A stretch of 64,000 bases of DNA from Gymnorhina tibicen. Its lineage: Eukaryota > Chordata > Aves > Passeriformes > Artamidae. Of this stretch, positions 1 through 13,900 are shown in pieces (the first letter of the stretch is position 1; every line of letters begins with the position of its first letter). The stretch is from contig VXAZ01008127.1 in the NCBI GenBank assembly GCA_013399875.1, positions 554,456 through 618,455 on the forward strand, given 5' to 3'. A model generated the notes under the pieces. The model did no database searches and was not told where the DNA came from. It saw only the letters and a program-made list of their open reading frames with translations. The translations under genes and the position numbers were made by a program.

Positions 1-688
1 TTCAAACATTTGGACAAGGAAGGAAGAAAACCCAGCTCGGGATTTGGCTGGGTGGAAGAATAGGAATATGCAGTTATTACCCTGCTGTCAGTGGTTCAAA
101 ACCAGCCTGATTGGAGGAACTGAAGCAATTTTCATCTGGCAGCTGTTGGAGGAACCTCCCTAAAAGGAGTCATGGCCTCAGCTCAGATCCAAGCAGATAA
201 GAGTCCTGCAAGGACAGGGAGCAGGACAGTGCCTTAATTTTTCCTGGAGGACAGAGAAGTGATGGACTTTCTGTGGGTTTGAGAGGCGCAGTGAGAAGGC
301 GCTCACAGCTCTTTCAGCGCCCGTTCTGGGCTGAAGGAAAAGTCAGACCTGCCCTGAACCTCTCCAGACCCACCGGGCTTTTACCTTCCTGGCATCTCCC
401 AGAACCTGTCAGTGCCCAGAATAACAAACACCCAGAGCAAAGGCTGGTCAGGGAAACACTGCTAAAAGCTGGAGAATAATACCAGCAGCACGAGGTCATA
501 AACTAGAGCTGCCAAGGCATTAAAACAAGCAAGGGTTGTTATTCCCCCCACTCCCCTCCTCTCCTGAGAATAACATTAAACACCAAGGCAGCTGCAGAAG
601 CCATATTTTTCTAGGCAATTCCCAAAGCTGCTACCATGTCTTGCCTTTAAATCAAGGCTGGGTGGGTTTTTGGAAGATGTGCTTTTGT

Positions 689-793
689 CAAATGCAAGTT
701 ATTGGGTTCAATAAGGGTTGAAAATCTCTGGCCTGTGCTATACAGGAGGTCACAGCCTGGATGATTTAAAGTCTCTTTTGGTTCCAAAATCCA
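689..793 (+). mobile_element. Old CR1-family LINE 3' end relic
   Basis: The stretch running from AAGTTATTGGGTTCAATA through CTCTGGCCTGTGCTATACAG and GGATGATTTAAAGTCTC to TTCCAAAATCC resembles, from memory, the 3' end of ancient amniote CR1 copies (GTTATTGGGCTCAATACAGG, GGCCTGTGTTATACAGGAGG, TAGATGATCATAATGGTCCC). It is diverged and differs from the young avian CR1 copies elsewhere in the window. Orientation is plus, with the 3' end to the right. Confidence 0.6.
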
Positions 794-3700
794 CGGAAAG
801 AGCTACAAAGCCTCCTGCCCTAGAAATAAAAGGATAAACAGCAGCAAATAATAAAATTCTCAAATACAGACAGCCTTCACCCACAGAATAGCCGTGAGCA
901 AAACGAAGGCTCTTTGGCTCTGTTCATTAATCACAAGGATTCAAACTCATTACTGAGGTCTTTTCTCCCACTTTCCAAATGAAGCAAGGTTTATGGAGTC
1001 ACTCTGCACACTCGCTCCGTCCTATCCAGCATTTGGGCCTGTCATCCACGTCCAACAAGGAGTGCAGGTCTGGGATATTAAATTACTTCACTTTTGGCAA
1101 AAGAAAGTAAGTGGGTAGAAGGAAAGAGAGCTCGACTGATATCCCCAGTGAAAGAAAGGCAGTAGCATAAACATCAAAGCTTTGCACACCAGGAAAAACC
1201 TCTTGGAGCAGGGGAAGAGGTTAGGCACCCCCCACCTTGGGGAGGGAAAACCTCTGGTCAGGATTGTCATACCCTGAGGAACCTGCTCGGGCAACATTTT
1301 GTAACTGGCCTGGATTTGCTGACTTCTAAGGGCAACAGAGCTCACGCTGCAGCTTAAATACAATTAATAAAACTCCAACAAGCCACCAGACACCAATCAA
1401 TGGTAAACTGAGCTCTAGGAGTTTCAGAACTCACAGAATTACTTTTATTTATGGTTAATAAGCCACAGCACGGATGGCAGAGCTTCAAAGCAGTTCACAA
1501 GCCCCTCCATCACACAGCCTGCAGTGCGGATACCACTGGGAGCGTGGATGGGCTGGGGCCAGGGCCCCTGCAGCCCCCTGTGTGCGCACTCCTAATGAGC
1601 AACAGAGCTTTCTGCAGGGTTTATATAGTCTCCACCAAGACAGAACCTAATTTAACAGTTTATTCTCTCCATTTTCTTCTGGGGAGAGCAGACCAGGGGG
1701 AGTAAAAACCGCCCCAGTGCCATTTAGAGCTTCCCATGTGTTGGTTATTGTTATAGGTTTACTCTCGTTGCTCGGGCACCCTGTGCAGAAGGCAGAATGT
1801 AAAGAATTCCTGCAATGACCTCATCCTCTGGCTGGCAGGCACTGCTCTCGCCGTGTCCTCGGGTGGAATTCATCATGATTTGGCTTTTGCTTGTGTCCTT
1901 GTATATGCAACACCAGTGACATCAGCGTAGCCGTGGGAGCAGTGGTAGCTCACAAGCCCTGATTGCAGAGGCCTGAGAAAGCCAAATGGTGATTTATATA
2001 AGATACTACATAAATTTCACCCCCACCCCTGTGCTATTTAACACTACAACTTAAACTACCTTTTTATGTAGTATAAAATCAGATACACCTTTGTTGTAGT
2101 TTCATCGGTTTTAATCAGGGATGATACCACAGTGCATAAAGATTAGCTCCACACGCCTGGATTCATCACTGCCTTGACTAGAAACCCCAATGAAATCAAA
2201 GGATTAAGTGTATCTCTGGCACAAATCCAGAGTGAACTTTGGGAGCCTGTAGGAAGGCCTAGGGTTGGTTCTGACATGCAGATCACCCAGGATAAACAGG
2301 TATCAGTGGGTGCAGGTCCACTCCAGGGCTGTCCTGTAGCCAGCACAGGACAAGCACACATCCAGAACAGAAACAAAGAGCTCCTAAAAAATGAAATATT
2401 TTTAAAAATATTAACACTCATGCCTAACCCGCACCCCATGATTACTCTACTCGACAGTCAAAACTAGATTTATTTTCCAGAGATAACACTGATTTGCATC
2501 CAACATTAATTTAAGCATCTCTGAAATGCCAATAATTTGGTGTGTTTACCCAAGCTGAGATTTAATGAATATGTCTGTGACTGTTGGTACCTGTAATTTT
2601 TGCCAGTTTGCTCCATCAACATATAATCCCACTTGCTTTCAACTGGGGTCAAACCCAGTTCTCTTCACACCCAAATCATCTCAACCAGTCTTCAGAAAAT
2701 CCATTCTGGCCAGCTTCTATGGAAAAACCTGGGTTCACCTGGAACTGATGAATGAGTAAAACAAACTGTGAATGGGACAGTCAGGAGCAACGGTTTCCAT
2801 GGAAAAATCTGTCATTTTAACAACCAGAATCAACCCATAATCCTCTTCCACACAGATACCAGGCTGAATCAGACGCTGCAATGGCACAGTCCTTTCTTAT
2901 TCCAGAGTTTTCCCTTACTAAACCTAAGCCAAGCATTCCCCACCACCCCCACCCCAAAGTTTTTCTCATTTGGGCTCTCATGCCTGTATCTGTAGAGCCC
3001 AGCAGGGGAATCATGCCAAGTGCACTATATTTAGAGGCTGGATGTGAGAAACCAAGTAATTTTCTTTCCCTGAGCCCCTCCTTGTGCAGAGCTCTGCTGG
3101 ACACTGCTGTGCCCATCCCATGGGCTGGCAGGTGGCACCGCTGAAGGCAGCACAGTTTTCCTACAGTTTTTTCCTTCACTGAGTTTCAAAATACATTTAA
3201 AACCCACCTGACATGACAAACTTATTGATTCCACGTCAAGGCGTGGATTTATGGTTTGTCTGGAGAGCTGATATTTAAATGTGTTCTCTGTGCATTTGTA
3301 TCCATGTGGAAGATTTGGGAGGGGGAAATCAAAAGAAAAATCAACGGAAAGTGAGAAAGGTCTAGCACTGCTGAGAAATAACCCCCTCACCACCGCATGG
3401 TTCTGGCACAACAGATCAGGCTGACCCTCGCCCTGCCTTACATCACAGCACACACACGCAGGATGTCCGCTGCGGAGCCAAGCCCACGCGACAAAATCCC
3501 AGCCATCAGCCCCTTGCCGCTGCAGCTCGGCCGTCTGACCAAAACCAAGTGTCCTCGTGACCCCAGGCCAGGGCTGAAGACCCCCTCTGCAGCCCTCTGG
3601 CCCGGCCCAAGGTGCCCGTGTGGCCGGCACCCGCGGGGCCGTGCACGGGCAGACCACTGCAGCCGTCAGGGAACCGGGGCTTGGGTTCAAACTAGAAAAC

Positions 3701-4276
3701 AGCAAGAAACGTCCAAGCCAAGAACAACAATACAGCTGGAAACAGCGCAGTGCTTCACGCTGAACAAACATGAGATAATTTACCAGAGCACTGACTCCAG
3801 CTCCTTCCCGAGATAGCACTGGCGGCACCTCTGAGCACAGCAGACAGAAGCAGCAGAGGGGAGGGTAGGTAGGGCATGGAGAGGGAAATTCAACCAAAAT
3901 AGCCTTTTAGAGTGAATTAGACTAAACTAAAACAAGGACAGAGGGCTTGGAGCTCCCTTCGAGCTTTGTTGCTGGCTGCAGACACAGTGCACATAACCCA
4001 AAGGACGTCGGCACAGGACAGGCATTGGAATAACGTAAGTGCAAAAAAAAGACAGAGATGTATAAAGACACACACACTGTCCTGTCTCACTGTGCCAGGG
4101 TGCTGGACATGCCTATCCTTTAGGAAAAGTGCAGCTCAGCTAAGTCATTTCAGCTTGCTGTAGGTCGCTCCTGTGCTTAATTTCATCTCAATTTCAATTT
4201 GTTGGTACTGGTACCGCTGTTGTGCAAAATTTGGCTTGAATATAGGGGGATTCCAAACAAAGCTCTGTGGAGAGCA

Positions 4277-4308
4277 GAATGAAGAATGAAGAAGTGAAGA
4301 ATGAAATG
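4277..4308. repeat. GAATGAA imperfect repeat
   Basis: Purine-rich GAATGAAGAATGAAG units, imperfect after two copies, in noncoding DNA downstream of METRNL. Confidence 0.7.
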
Positions 4309-7300
4309 CAAACAGAGCTGCCAGTGGTTTCCAGTGTCACAACCCCTGCCCTTTCGTAGCAGCAGTCAGAGCAGCAGCACGAGGCATCAGAAACCTTCAG
4401 AGATGGCCCATTTCTTGCTAAGCTTCTTTCACCAGCTCTAATGTTCCTGTAAGGATCGGGGAGTTTGGATACTTGTCCTAATGACGTCTCAAGGTCTCTC
4501 TGTCCACTCACTGGCAATTCCAATGGGGTTAGAGCTGAGTTGTTACCCGGTGTAGGTCACTTATCCACACACCAGCACGGCCAGACTCAGCTCCGTGCTG
4601 CCTGTGCCACCTCCTCTCTTGGTCGCAAGACCCTTCAGGCACCTCAGGGACAAGTCCCTTACTGCTGGGCTTGTTTTTTGTGCCCGAAACAAAACGTGAT
4701 GAAAAGAATAAAACCTCTGCTTTTTCTCCCTACTTGGGAATTTTTGCTCCTTTAACGACTCCTTTATTATTTCACCAAATCACCCGTATCTCTTTACAAG
4801 TAAATATAAGCTGTCCCCTCACGAGGGGGTGGGGGAAGAGAGGACACTGTTTTCGCTCTGCAGTATCAGCTTTCAGTGTGACACACAGTTCACTGTGGAA
4901 AGCAAACAGCACTAATGAGAGCGGCTGAGCAGTTGCTGCTCCCTGTGTCAGCTCCTCGGCTGCCGGGAGCAGCCCCAAGCCCTCAGCAGGGTCAGTGCCA
5001 AGGAAACGGGGAGCAGGACATGTCCCACATCCCTCTGCAGCTCCCACCGCCCCTCCCAGCAGACCCTCCTCGCCAGGGGACAGCGTGTGTGCCAAACCTG
5101 CCGGGGCTCCAGCCGAGCTGGGGTCACTGCACCCACTGCTGTGTTTACACCGCATCAAAGGCGTGAGAAATGATGCTGCCTGGGGACACAGATGTGCCAG
5201 GGACACAGATAAAGCTCTTTTCTGCTTTAGATGGTGTTTGGATGAGAGGACAAGGCCGGGGCATTTCATGAAGCACCTCAGGCTGGGTTCAGCCCTTGCA
5301 GGGGCACTTCAGATGTCCCTGCGCTGAGGGCTCAGCACGTCCTAGGGAAGCTGTGAGAGCAGCAGCCTGAAAGAACTCCACCCACAGAGCTGGGCGAGCA
5401 AGACTCTGCTGTCATTTGGAGCACCCCTAATCCCACTGAGCTCAGTCATGGCATCTGCACCCCATGGACCCTGCTGGGCACTGCAGCACTTTCCCAAAGC
5501 ATTTTTTCCCTGCTTACCAGAGATAGGTCTGAGCAGGCACCTCCGCGCACTGCTGAAGGCAGACCCAAGGCAGACCCTGATCCAAAGGGGTGAGCTGTAG
5601 GTTGCATGGTCCTGCCTCCAGGACCCCTCTAACGCCAGGGCGCCAGGGTCCTGGAAGGATGCAGAGATGGCCATCAGGAGCATTTCCCTCAGCTGGAGGA
5701 TTAGAGTTCCTCCTGTCTGTTTGCTCACGTGTGCCTTTTCTCAGGCTGCATTTTCCTTCTCACTTTTGACCAACAACCACCATTTTAATTAGACTCCAGC
5801 TCCGTTGCAATTATTTCCTTATATATCCTTGCCTTTTATCTGCCTATCAGAGAGCTGTCTGTCAGATTTAGGACACCCCACAAAGCTGCTCCTCAGGCTT
5901 TGAGTGTCCCCATTGACTCGGGACAGGATCCCAGGCTGGGGAAACCACCATCAGATCCTCATTCTTCACCCAGCTTTAATTTACTCCTGACACCAGGAGT
6001 CCCAAGCTTCTCCTCTTTGCCTTCATTGTGGTCTGCAGCCACCACAACAGCTCAGCACCAGGGGCTGGGGGCGAATGACACCCGAGGAGCGTTGCCATGG
6101 GCGCAGACGATTGTCCCCCCGGGTTCCCATGGCACTGGGCCAGACATGCAGTGGTGATGAGAGGGAAGAATACACACCAGCCAAGCTATTTGTAGCCCAT
6201 CTAAGCATCTCACAAGTTAAACAGCTCGTCTTTCTTCCCCCTGCTCCCAGCACCCATCGAGCTCAGGGGGCTCCCCCACCCACCAGGGCAGCACTCACAG
6301 TGCACAAAAGGCTAAATAATTGTCCCGACTGACCTGGAGACAAAAATAAAATTCAACACGGGTGCTCAAGCGTGGCCAAGGGCAGAATTTGGCTCCAACG
6401 AGCTGCCCGTTGGCTGGTTTTCATTTTGCCATTTTTGGCAAGAAGTCCTCACCTCGGCCCTTGCTGCGGGCAGGGGTAGGGCAAGCATTTGTGCCCAGGG
6501 CTGGGGTGCAGCAGGACTCTCAGAAACCCATGGGGGAATTTCTCCCACCCGGGGAAGCACAGAACACAAAAGAGCACTCAGGAGGCTTGGGAGGAGGATT
6601 TCTCTGGACGTCACCTCACAACCATGGGAAGGACGTGTCAGTGGAGACCCATCCCTCCGGCCAGGGACAAGCACGCACGGGACAGCTCCTGCCACCCTCT
6701 CCTTTGCAGGCTGGCTCGAGCAGAACAGGTCATTTGCCCAGTCTGGGGTGGTTTTCAGAGACAGAGAAGCTTCGGCCAGCCCGTCCCCACATGCCACAGG
6801 AAGGTTCCCTCGGTCTCCCTCGGCTGTGCCTGCCGACCACTGATCACCCTGCCAGAGATGAGGCTTCATCAGCTGCCAGCACTCAAGTTCTGCAGCATTT
6901 TAAACCCACTCTGATGTCGCGTTCTGCCGGTGATGTCAGCCAAAAGACATTTCAGCAGAGGAGGGGGAAGCAGCCCAGCAGAAGCTTACGGTGTGATCGA
7001 ATCCAGAATAAACTTTGCATGCAAATTAAGCATCTTCCTTCTTTAAACTGATCCCTTCCTTCTCCAGGCCCTCAAACTCATATCACCTCTCAGATCTCCC
7101 CACAAGCAGGGGAAATCAGCAGCTAGCCAGTCTGCTGGACATGGTGGTGAGAGCAAGAGGAATTAGTCTCCATAGTACATGAAAAGAATTAGGACTATTT
7201 AATCTCCTTTTCCCCTTATCAGTGGTCTCAAATATCCCTTTGAGAGGGAAACGCAGTGGAAATTCCTGCAAATCTTCCCTACAGTTAAGGAATTGACAAG

Positions 7301-8788
7301 ATTTTTCAGCTTTTTCTCTCTGTGTTTGAAAAATTACTACATAAAGGAAACAATCTTTGGGGCACACATAACTCACAATAGGCTGAAACATTATCTTAAA
7401 CTATTCGTCTGCTTCCTGCTTAACTAAGCATATTAGGAATGTGTGTATATATTTCTTGGGCAGCTTAAAAATAAAAAGAAAAGAGGTATATAGCCTGTCC
7501 TGCTTTTGAGGAGCACGTTGTTTATGTTGTTATAAGCACAGGTCATATTTATAGCTGAACACTCCGTGAAAGTGCAGGCAGGCTGGGAAACATTTGTTAG
7601 GTTTAATGATCTTTTATTTAACTGGTGCAGAAAAATGCATCCCTTTGGATTGATTCATGACATGAATTGTATAGAAACCTTCTTCCTTGAGAAAAGAAAA
7701 AACCTCCAAAGGTCAATCTGACATTTCGGCTTTCTCAAACATCCAGCAGAGATGTTCACAGAGCAAAGTTCCCAGCCTGACAAGCTGGATGGGGTTAGGG
7801 CAGGGAAAGGATAAACCACAGCTAGAGATACCTTTCAGGACATAAAGCAGAGCCATTCAAATCACCTGGACTGGAAGGGACCCATCCTGCCCCGCAGCAG
7901 CCCCACTCCACAGCCTGTGAAATGCACCACGCTTCTCAAAGCGTCCTGAGGCAGAGGCTCCCCAGCCTGCAAGAAAGGGACTGACACTTCCTTCTGCTGC
8001 AGGGCATCTCCCCCGTTCTAAAAACAGGCTAACCAAGGCCCAGCCTGCCTCTCTGGCTCAGCCACTGAGTCAAAAGCAGAGCTGAGAGGAGCTTTTCTCA
8101 GCTCCCTGAGCTGGCTGCAGCATCTCCTGCTGCAGAGCAGCAGCTCCTCCTGCAACCCTCGGTCAGGGGTCACCGGGTTTTACAGCCTGCGCCTCTCGCC
8201 TTGCCGAGGTGCTGCCTCTCTGCACTGCTGCAGAATCAGCTCAAGCCTGGGCCAGCCCTTCCCCAGCAGGGCAGGGGCCCATCCCGGGACTGTGCAGCCC
8301 GTGCTGAGCTTCCAGCACTGCTCTGGGGTAGAGCATGTGCACACACATGCATGCACCAGGGTTTGCTGCCACAGGGGCCAGGGCTGGCTGAGAACTGCTT
8401 CTGTGGTCGTGGAGAGGGAAGGACGTGCAGAGACCTGCACCAGAGCGCTCCCATGGAGCCAACTGCAGAGCCAAGCCAGCCCAAAGGGACCTGGTGCAGC
8501 AGGGGCTCACCTGGAGCAGTAGGGTCATCCCCACCGTGGAATGACCACCCCCGCAGCAACAGGGAGCAGCCAGTGCTCCAGCCAAGCACATCCCTCTGCC
8601 TGTGGTTTTCTCTGAGCACCCACCAGTCCCGTGCAGACCACTCCCACTGCGGCGCTGAGCGCTGACCACTCATCAGGTGTTGTACAGGTCAACATAAAAC
8701 ACCCCCCAGTTCTTCCACGGACTGTGGGGTGCTTTGTGGCGGGGGCTCCCAAAGCCCAGGACAGCGAACACCAATAGGATTTCTCTTT

Positions 8789-9204
8789 AGAATCCCAGAA
8801 TCAGTCAAGTTGGAGAAGACCCTTAAGATCATGGAGTGCAACCATTAACCATTAACCCACACCAAACCGTGTCCCTGTGTGCCACAGCCACCTGTCTTTT
8901 AAATCCCTCCATGTCTGGTGACTCCACCACTTACTGAGCCTGTTCTAATGCTGATAGCCCTTTCTGTGAAGACCCTTTCCCCTAATAACCAAACTAAACC
9001 TTCCCTGGAGCAACTTGAGACTGTTTCTTCTTGTCCTATTATTTGCTGCCTGGGAAAAGACATCAGTCCCACCTCATTATGACCTTTCAGATAGCCTCCT
9101 ATTCTCCAAGATAAACAAGCCCAGCTGCCTCAGAGTCTCCTCACACAACTTGTTCTCCAGAGCCTTCACCATTTTCGTTGCCCTTCTTCAGACACTCCAA
9201 AATC
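8789..9204 (-). mobile_element. CR1 LINE, 5'-truncated 3' end
   Basis: On the plus strand it begins AGAATCCCAGAATCAGTCAAG with TTGGAGAAGACCCTTAAGAT, the reverse complement of an avian CR1 tail. It then follows the familiar CR1 order: CTCCACCACTTACTGAGCC, a CTAAACCTTCCCTGGAGCAA block, TTGTCCTATTATTTGCTGCC, a CCAAGATAAACAAGCCCAGC block and a CTTCACCATTTTCGTTGCCC block. The element therefore lies on the minus strand with its 3' end at the left. It is moderately diverged. Confidence 0.93.
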
Positions 9205-10637
9205 TCTACTGAAGGGGCCTCAGTTCATCATTGTTCTCCCAAAAGGAACAGCGGGAACACAAGTTTGGTACTTGCTAAAAATGCTTTAGAGGCAGAAAAA
9301 GAGGGGATTTTCTGCCAGAGATCACCCAGAAGAGTGGCATTAGAAGGGAGCAAACACTCATCACTTTTGCTCTGTCTCTCCCCGGGGTGGCTGTAAGGCT
9401 CCAGCCTCTGAGGTTTGCTTTGTACCCTGTGAGGGTCTGCAGCACTTGGGGACAAGGACAAAGCCAGCAAAGGGCAGCTGCTCCCTCACAAAGCTGACTG
9501 CCTTCACCCACGTGTTCCCTGCAGCCCTAAACCAGGTAAGAGATAACCACAAACCTTTGTTTGCTGCTCCTGCCTCTTCCCGTCACCCACAGCAGGGCTC
9601 TGGGTTAAGGAGAGGCGGGACAGCAAGAATTGCTTCACGCTGGCCACATTCTAGGAAAATCTCAGCATTCCCAATACCCGGCAAGTCACAAGTTCAAGCA
9701 GCATGTAAACAAAACATCAAAACCAAAACAAAGCGCCGAGCTACTTTGTCCTTATCTGCCTGAATTCTCCCTTTTATCCCACGGCTTCAGGGGAAAGAAC
9801 CCTACAGGCAAAGGAAAGCTATTCCAAGGTGCCAGTTCCACCGCCAGCATCACTCTGGCCCTCCCCACAGAGGCAGCTTTCACATGATTAAACTGCATCT
9901 TTGGAAACCAGCACCCTCCAAGAGGGCAGCCCCAGGGCTCCTGCCCAGGCCTGGCTGCTCTCAAGCCAAGTAAACTCGATTACTCCAGTTAAACCTCTGC
10001 TGTACCAGTTCTCCTCTGAAAATTCTATCGGCTTCCGTTTTCAAGGAATCTAAGGAACAGATGATTGCATTAAAATTCAGCAGTCTTTCCATGAGGAGCT
10101 TTATTTACCCAGCCAGGCAAGGTGCAGAGAGCTCTCTGTGCTGCTCCGCTCCCCACGGTGTAGTTGGGGCAGGGGAACGTTTTGGTTGGAAACTCCTTTA
10201 GTTTTTACAAGAACCAGGTTTGCAGTGCAGAATCTGTTTGCTCGTTGGCTGCTTATTTTTGGACCTAAGCCTTATTTCTGGACCCACTTTTCATAGGCTG
10301 GGGGTGAAGACATTTTTTCTGTGGTAGGCAACAGAGGACGCCCAAAGGGGAGCTCCGTGAAACACCACGTAAAGGCATTGTGAAAACATGGTCAGGATGA
10401 ATTCCTGCTGCCTACACAGCAGCATCCAGCCATGGCCAATGGCTGAAAGACAAAATAGGTTATACCAGAGACACGAGTGCCACTGAGCCTGGTGGGACAA
10501 TTGTGTGTTTGGCCCTAGGATGAAAGAAGGAAATCAGTTTGGACTGTGGCAAAGCCCAGAAAGCACAGCGGGGAGATTTAATGGGAGTTTAATCACCACT
10601 TTTAATGGGATTTGCTACAGGTCCCACGGGGCAGAGG
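9205..10637. other. Noncoding sequence between two CR1 copies
   Basis: Unique-looking sequence with no recognised gene, RNA or repeat. Confidence 0.7.
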
Positions 10638-10945
10638 AATCACAGAATCATAGAATCCTTAAGGCTGGAAAAGACCCTTAAGATCATCAAGTGCAACCAT
10701 TAACCCAGCACTGCCAAGCCCACGACTAAACCATGTCCCCTAGTGCCACATCTACTCATCTTTTAAATCCCTCCGAAGGTAATGACTCCACCACTTCCCT
10801 GGGCAGCTTTTTCCAGTGCTTCACAGCTCTTTCCACAAAGAATTTTTTTCCTAACATCCAATCTAAACCTCCTCTGGTGCAGCTCAAGGCCACTTTCTCT
10901 CCTCCTGTCACTTTTCACCTGGGAAAAGCAACAGACCGGAGCTCC
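10638..10945 (-). mobile_element. CR1 LINE, 5'-truncated 3' end
   Basis: It starts with AATCACAGAATCATAGAATC, then GGCTGGAAAAGACCCTTAAG, CTCCACCACTTCCCTGGGCA and CTAACATCCAATCTAAACCT, the order of an avian CR1 3' end read on its opposite strand. Similarity fades near 10945, after the CACCTGGGAAAAGCAACAGA block. Confidence 0.93.
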
Positions 10946-13900
10946 CTGCCCATCACTCTGGGTTATCACCATGCTGTACAGCTCCAGCACAGAGCAGCCT
11001 CAGGTCCCCACGGCGCTTCCATGCCTCAGTTGACCACCTGGATGTGGTGACCGTTTCCAGGTGAGCCCTCAGGACAGCCCGAAAGAACCCGTGAGAGGGG
11101 AAAGGGTTTCAGAAACCAAAATGGTCACTGTTTTTCTCCATGAAAGATGAACAAATTTCACCATTAAAGGATCAGCTCAGTCGATGTGAAGACCAGGTTG
11201 TTGCAACCCTTACTCCTTCTTTGAGCAATTTTTCTCCTGAAGGAGCAGCTGCCAGGCCAATTCAGAGGGATTGCTCTTTCTGAAGGTGGAAAATGCTGGG
11301 CATTGTGTCCAGCCTGTGTTTGAAGTGAGAGAAAAGCAACTTTGAATAAGCTTTTGATGGGGCCCATGGCTCTGCTTGACCATACTGTCAGCTTGTAATT
11401 AGCAACAGATACCACTTCTGTCACTCCCGATGCTATCATCAGCCGTCTTGCGTTTCAAAGTGAGGAGAGGCACGTAAATTATGGGCAATTTGGTCTCAGA
11501 AATGGGTTTTATGTTTTTTTTCTGCTGGGCGACCCAGGAAGCCTGGAGTTTGTTCCAGAGATGGATGCTGAGCCGGCAGAGAGGAGCAGGAGGAAAGCGA
11601 TGAACATTACAGAGCTGCTCCAGCAGACCCCCGGAGGAAACACATCCGTGCCAGCTCCCCCGGGAAGGGAGAGCTGCGTGGTGGCTCTCACAGGGGCTGT
11701 GTACTCGGAGGAAGGAGGAGAGAAAGTTTGGAAGGAGCCACTGTCCTGCCTCTGGAATGGGGGTCCCCGCAAGGCTCCGTTTATACACCCACGAGAGCTG
11801 GGAGGGAAGAGGGTGGCTCGTGCCTGGGCAGCCAGTGCAGCCTTATTTCTGTTCAGAATATTGCAAGTATTCGGCTGACTGAGGCTCAGCTGGCCTCAGA
11901 ACAACTGTGGCAATCTTTTCCCCTCGTTGATAGGAAACGCCGCCTTCAATTAAAATTCAGTTTTCAGAGTGAAGGAAAGGCTTGTGTTTCCCAAAACAGG
12001 TTTGAATTTTTGTAAGAAAAACAAAACCCCCCAAACTCAACGTAACTTCCAATTTCGACCAAAAGCGATTTTAACTTTTGTTAGAAAAAAGGGAGCAAAA
12101 TTTTTTGCTTCTCTTTTGGAGTGGGGTGGAGCAGGGGAAGTCTATCTCTTGCAGCAAGTCCAGTGAGCTTGCCAGATCCCCTGGCACTGCTTTGCAGCTT
12201 AACAGATCCCACTGCCAGAGCACTGACCTAGTATTTGATTTCATCTATTGCTGTACCAATTACCAAGTGTCCTGTTTCTGCCCTCCTGCAGAAGGAGTCC
12301 CACCAGAGCTGCTCTTTGCAAGGGCTCCCCAGGAAATGGGCTAAAACAGAATTTGGCCCCACACTGGCTCTGTGGTGTCAAGTTCTCCCCTTTTATTTGC
12401 TGGAGGAATTCAAGCATCACTCTGCTGCTCCAATCTCTCAATCTACCACTGGTGAAGAACACAGCCAAAAAGGTTATCTGCCTCAAACAGAAATAGCTCA
12501 TGTTTAGAAAAGAATTAAAATTTGTTCCCTTTAGAGCTGCAACCACATCCTCAAAGCTGTTAACCTGAAAGTGAACTTCAGATAATAAAACTCTAACCTC
12601 ACCCCTACAGAAGAGCCAGCAGTCAGAAGCTACCTTGTGTGCTCTCCCCCTATCTGCCCCATCGATTGCCTGATAGCACAGCTTGTTTTCTTTTTCCAAG
12701 GGAAGACAGCTACTAAATCTGTGCTCCCCATCCCTCTCAGCACTCTTGGGCTTCTCCACAGCTGCAACGCTTTTCCATCGTCCCTGCTCTCAGTTAAATA
12801 AACATTATGACACATACTGATTGCTTTAACAAACTTTACTGTTCCACGTCCTCGGCAAAGCACGGTTATCTTTTTACAGGGAACATTCCTTTCCTGTTGC
12901 TATGCCTACTTCAGCACCATCCAGCATGATAGCCAAGGCTGCTGAACAAACCCACAATTTCCAACCACTCCATTTTGCTCATCTTGAAATAGCTCAGAAG
13001 GGGTGTGGGGCCAGACCGTCGGCAGATGTGAGCTGTCAGAGCTCCTCTGCCACAGCTCATCCCAGCAAGGACCCGGCCATGCTGTTGGAGGCTAAATGTT
13101 GTTTTCTGAATACACCTCGGAGCTAAAAATGTCTTTGTGGAGTGAGGTGGGAGAAGGAAAAGAAGGGTATAGTCATAAATATTCTCCCAGCACAGCAGGG
13201 GAAGGCTGGTTTTATCCTCCCCGTAAGGCTGCACTCGATGTTCTATAATTTGCAACTAAATTGCAGAATCCAGAAATATTTCTGGCAAACGGTATTTCAC
13301 AACCATTCATCATCGTCGTGCACAATTTCCTTTGCATGACAACCCATGTTTTAAAGCTTGCAAAGAGAGGGGAAACTGCCATTTGTTTTGGCCAAGCCAA
13401 AATCGCCCTTGGCCCGGGGACTGGTGGTGCTGCGTCTGCTCACGGTGATAAGCGCGGCGGGGCAGGTCCTGCCAGGTGGGCGCGGGCACCTCACACGTCA
13501 CCCGGCAGTTTTGAGAAACGAGCCTATTTCAGTTTGCCCCAACCAGCCCGTTTTTCACCTCTAACCCAGCAGAGCTATCACCAGAGTGTGGTTGTGCCAC
13601 TTGGCTAATTACTGTCAGGCAGCCCAAAGTTGTTAATGACAGATTTCCCCGAAGCCTGTGATTTCACATTTTTACACGTTGTTTTCACTTTCCCCTGTGC
13701 AAACATTTTCTTCTCGACCAAGGACAGGCTGGCTCCTGAGATACCTCAGTTCTCAAAGGTCTGATTGTTTATGTCTAGTGGAGACCCAGATGCTCCAAAA
13801 TACATCTACTATGTTGGACAACACAGGGAGAGGCCAGAGAAGCTGAAGAGGATTCCTGGCAGCTGATCGGTTGTAAAAAATGGTTCTTCCTCCAGGCATC

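Larger units (their letters stand above)
1..8788. other. Noncoding flank downstream of METRNL, left part
   Basis: No gene is recognised on either strand. The longest open frames (3897-3031 minus, 288 codons; 6362-7051 plus, 229 codons) have no resemblance to known proteins, no clear signal or domain features, and fall in GC-rich low-complexity sequence. The old CR1 relic lies at 689-793. A moderately CpG-rich patch lies at about 3440-3680. The stretch at about 7380-7640 is A/T-rich and repeat-free to my eye. Confidence 0.75.

Noticed and set aside
3031..3897. 288-codon minus-strand frame
   Set aside because: It begins with a non-ATG or weak start, has no recognisable domain, and its composition is that of noncoding GC-rich DNA. 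No splice partner was recognised.
6362..7051. 229-codon plus-strand frame, with overlapping frames on both strands
   Set aside because: Several frames are open at once here, which points to chance scarcity of stops and not to coding constraint.
7850..7920. Possible CR1 tail (CACCTGGACTGGAAGGGACC)
   Set aside because: Only one short block resembles CR1, and the AGAATCA tail and following blocks are missing.
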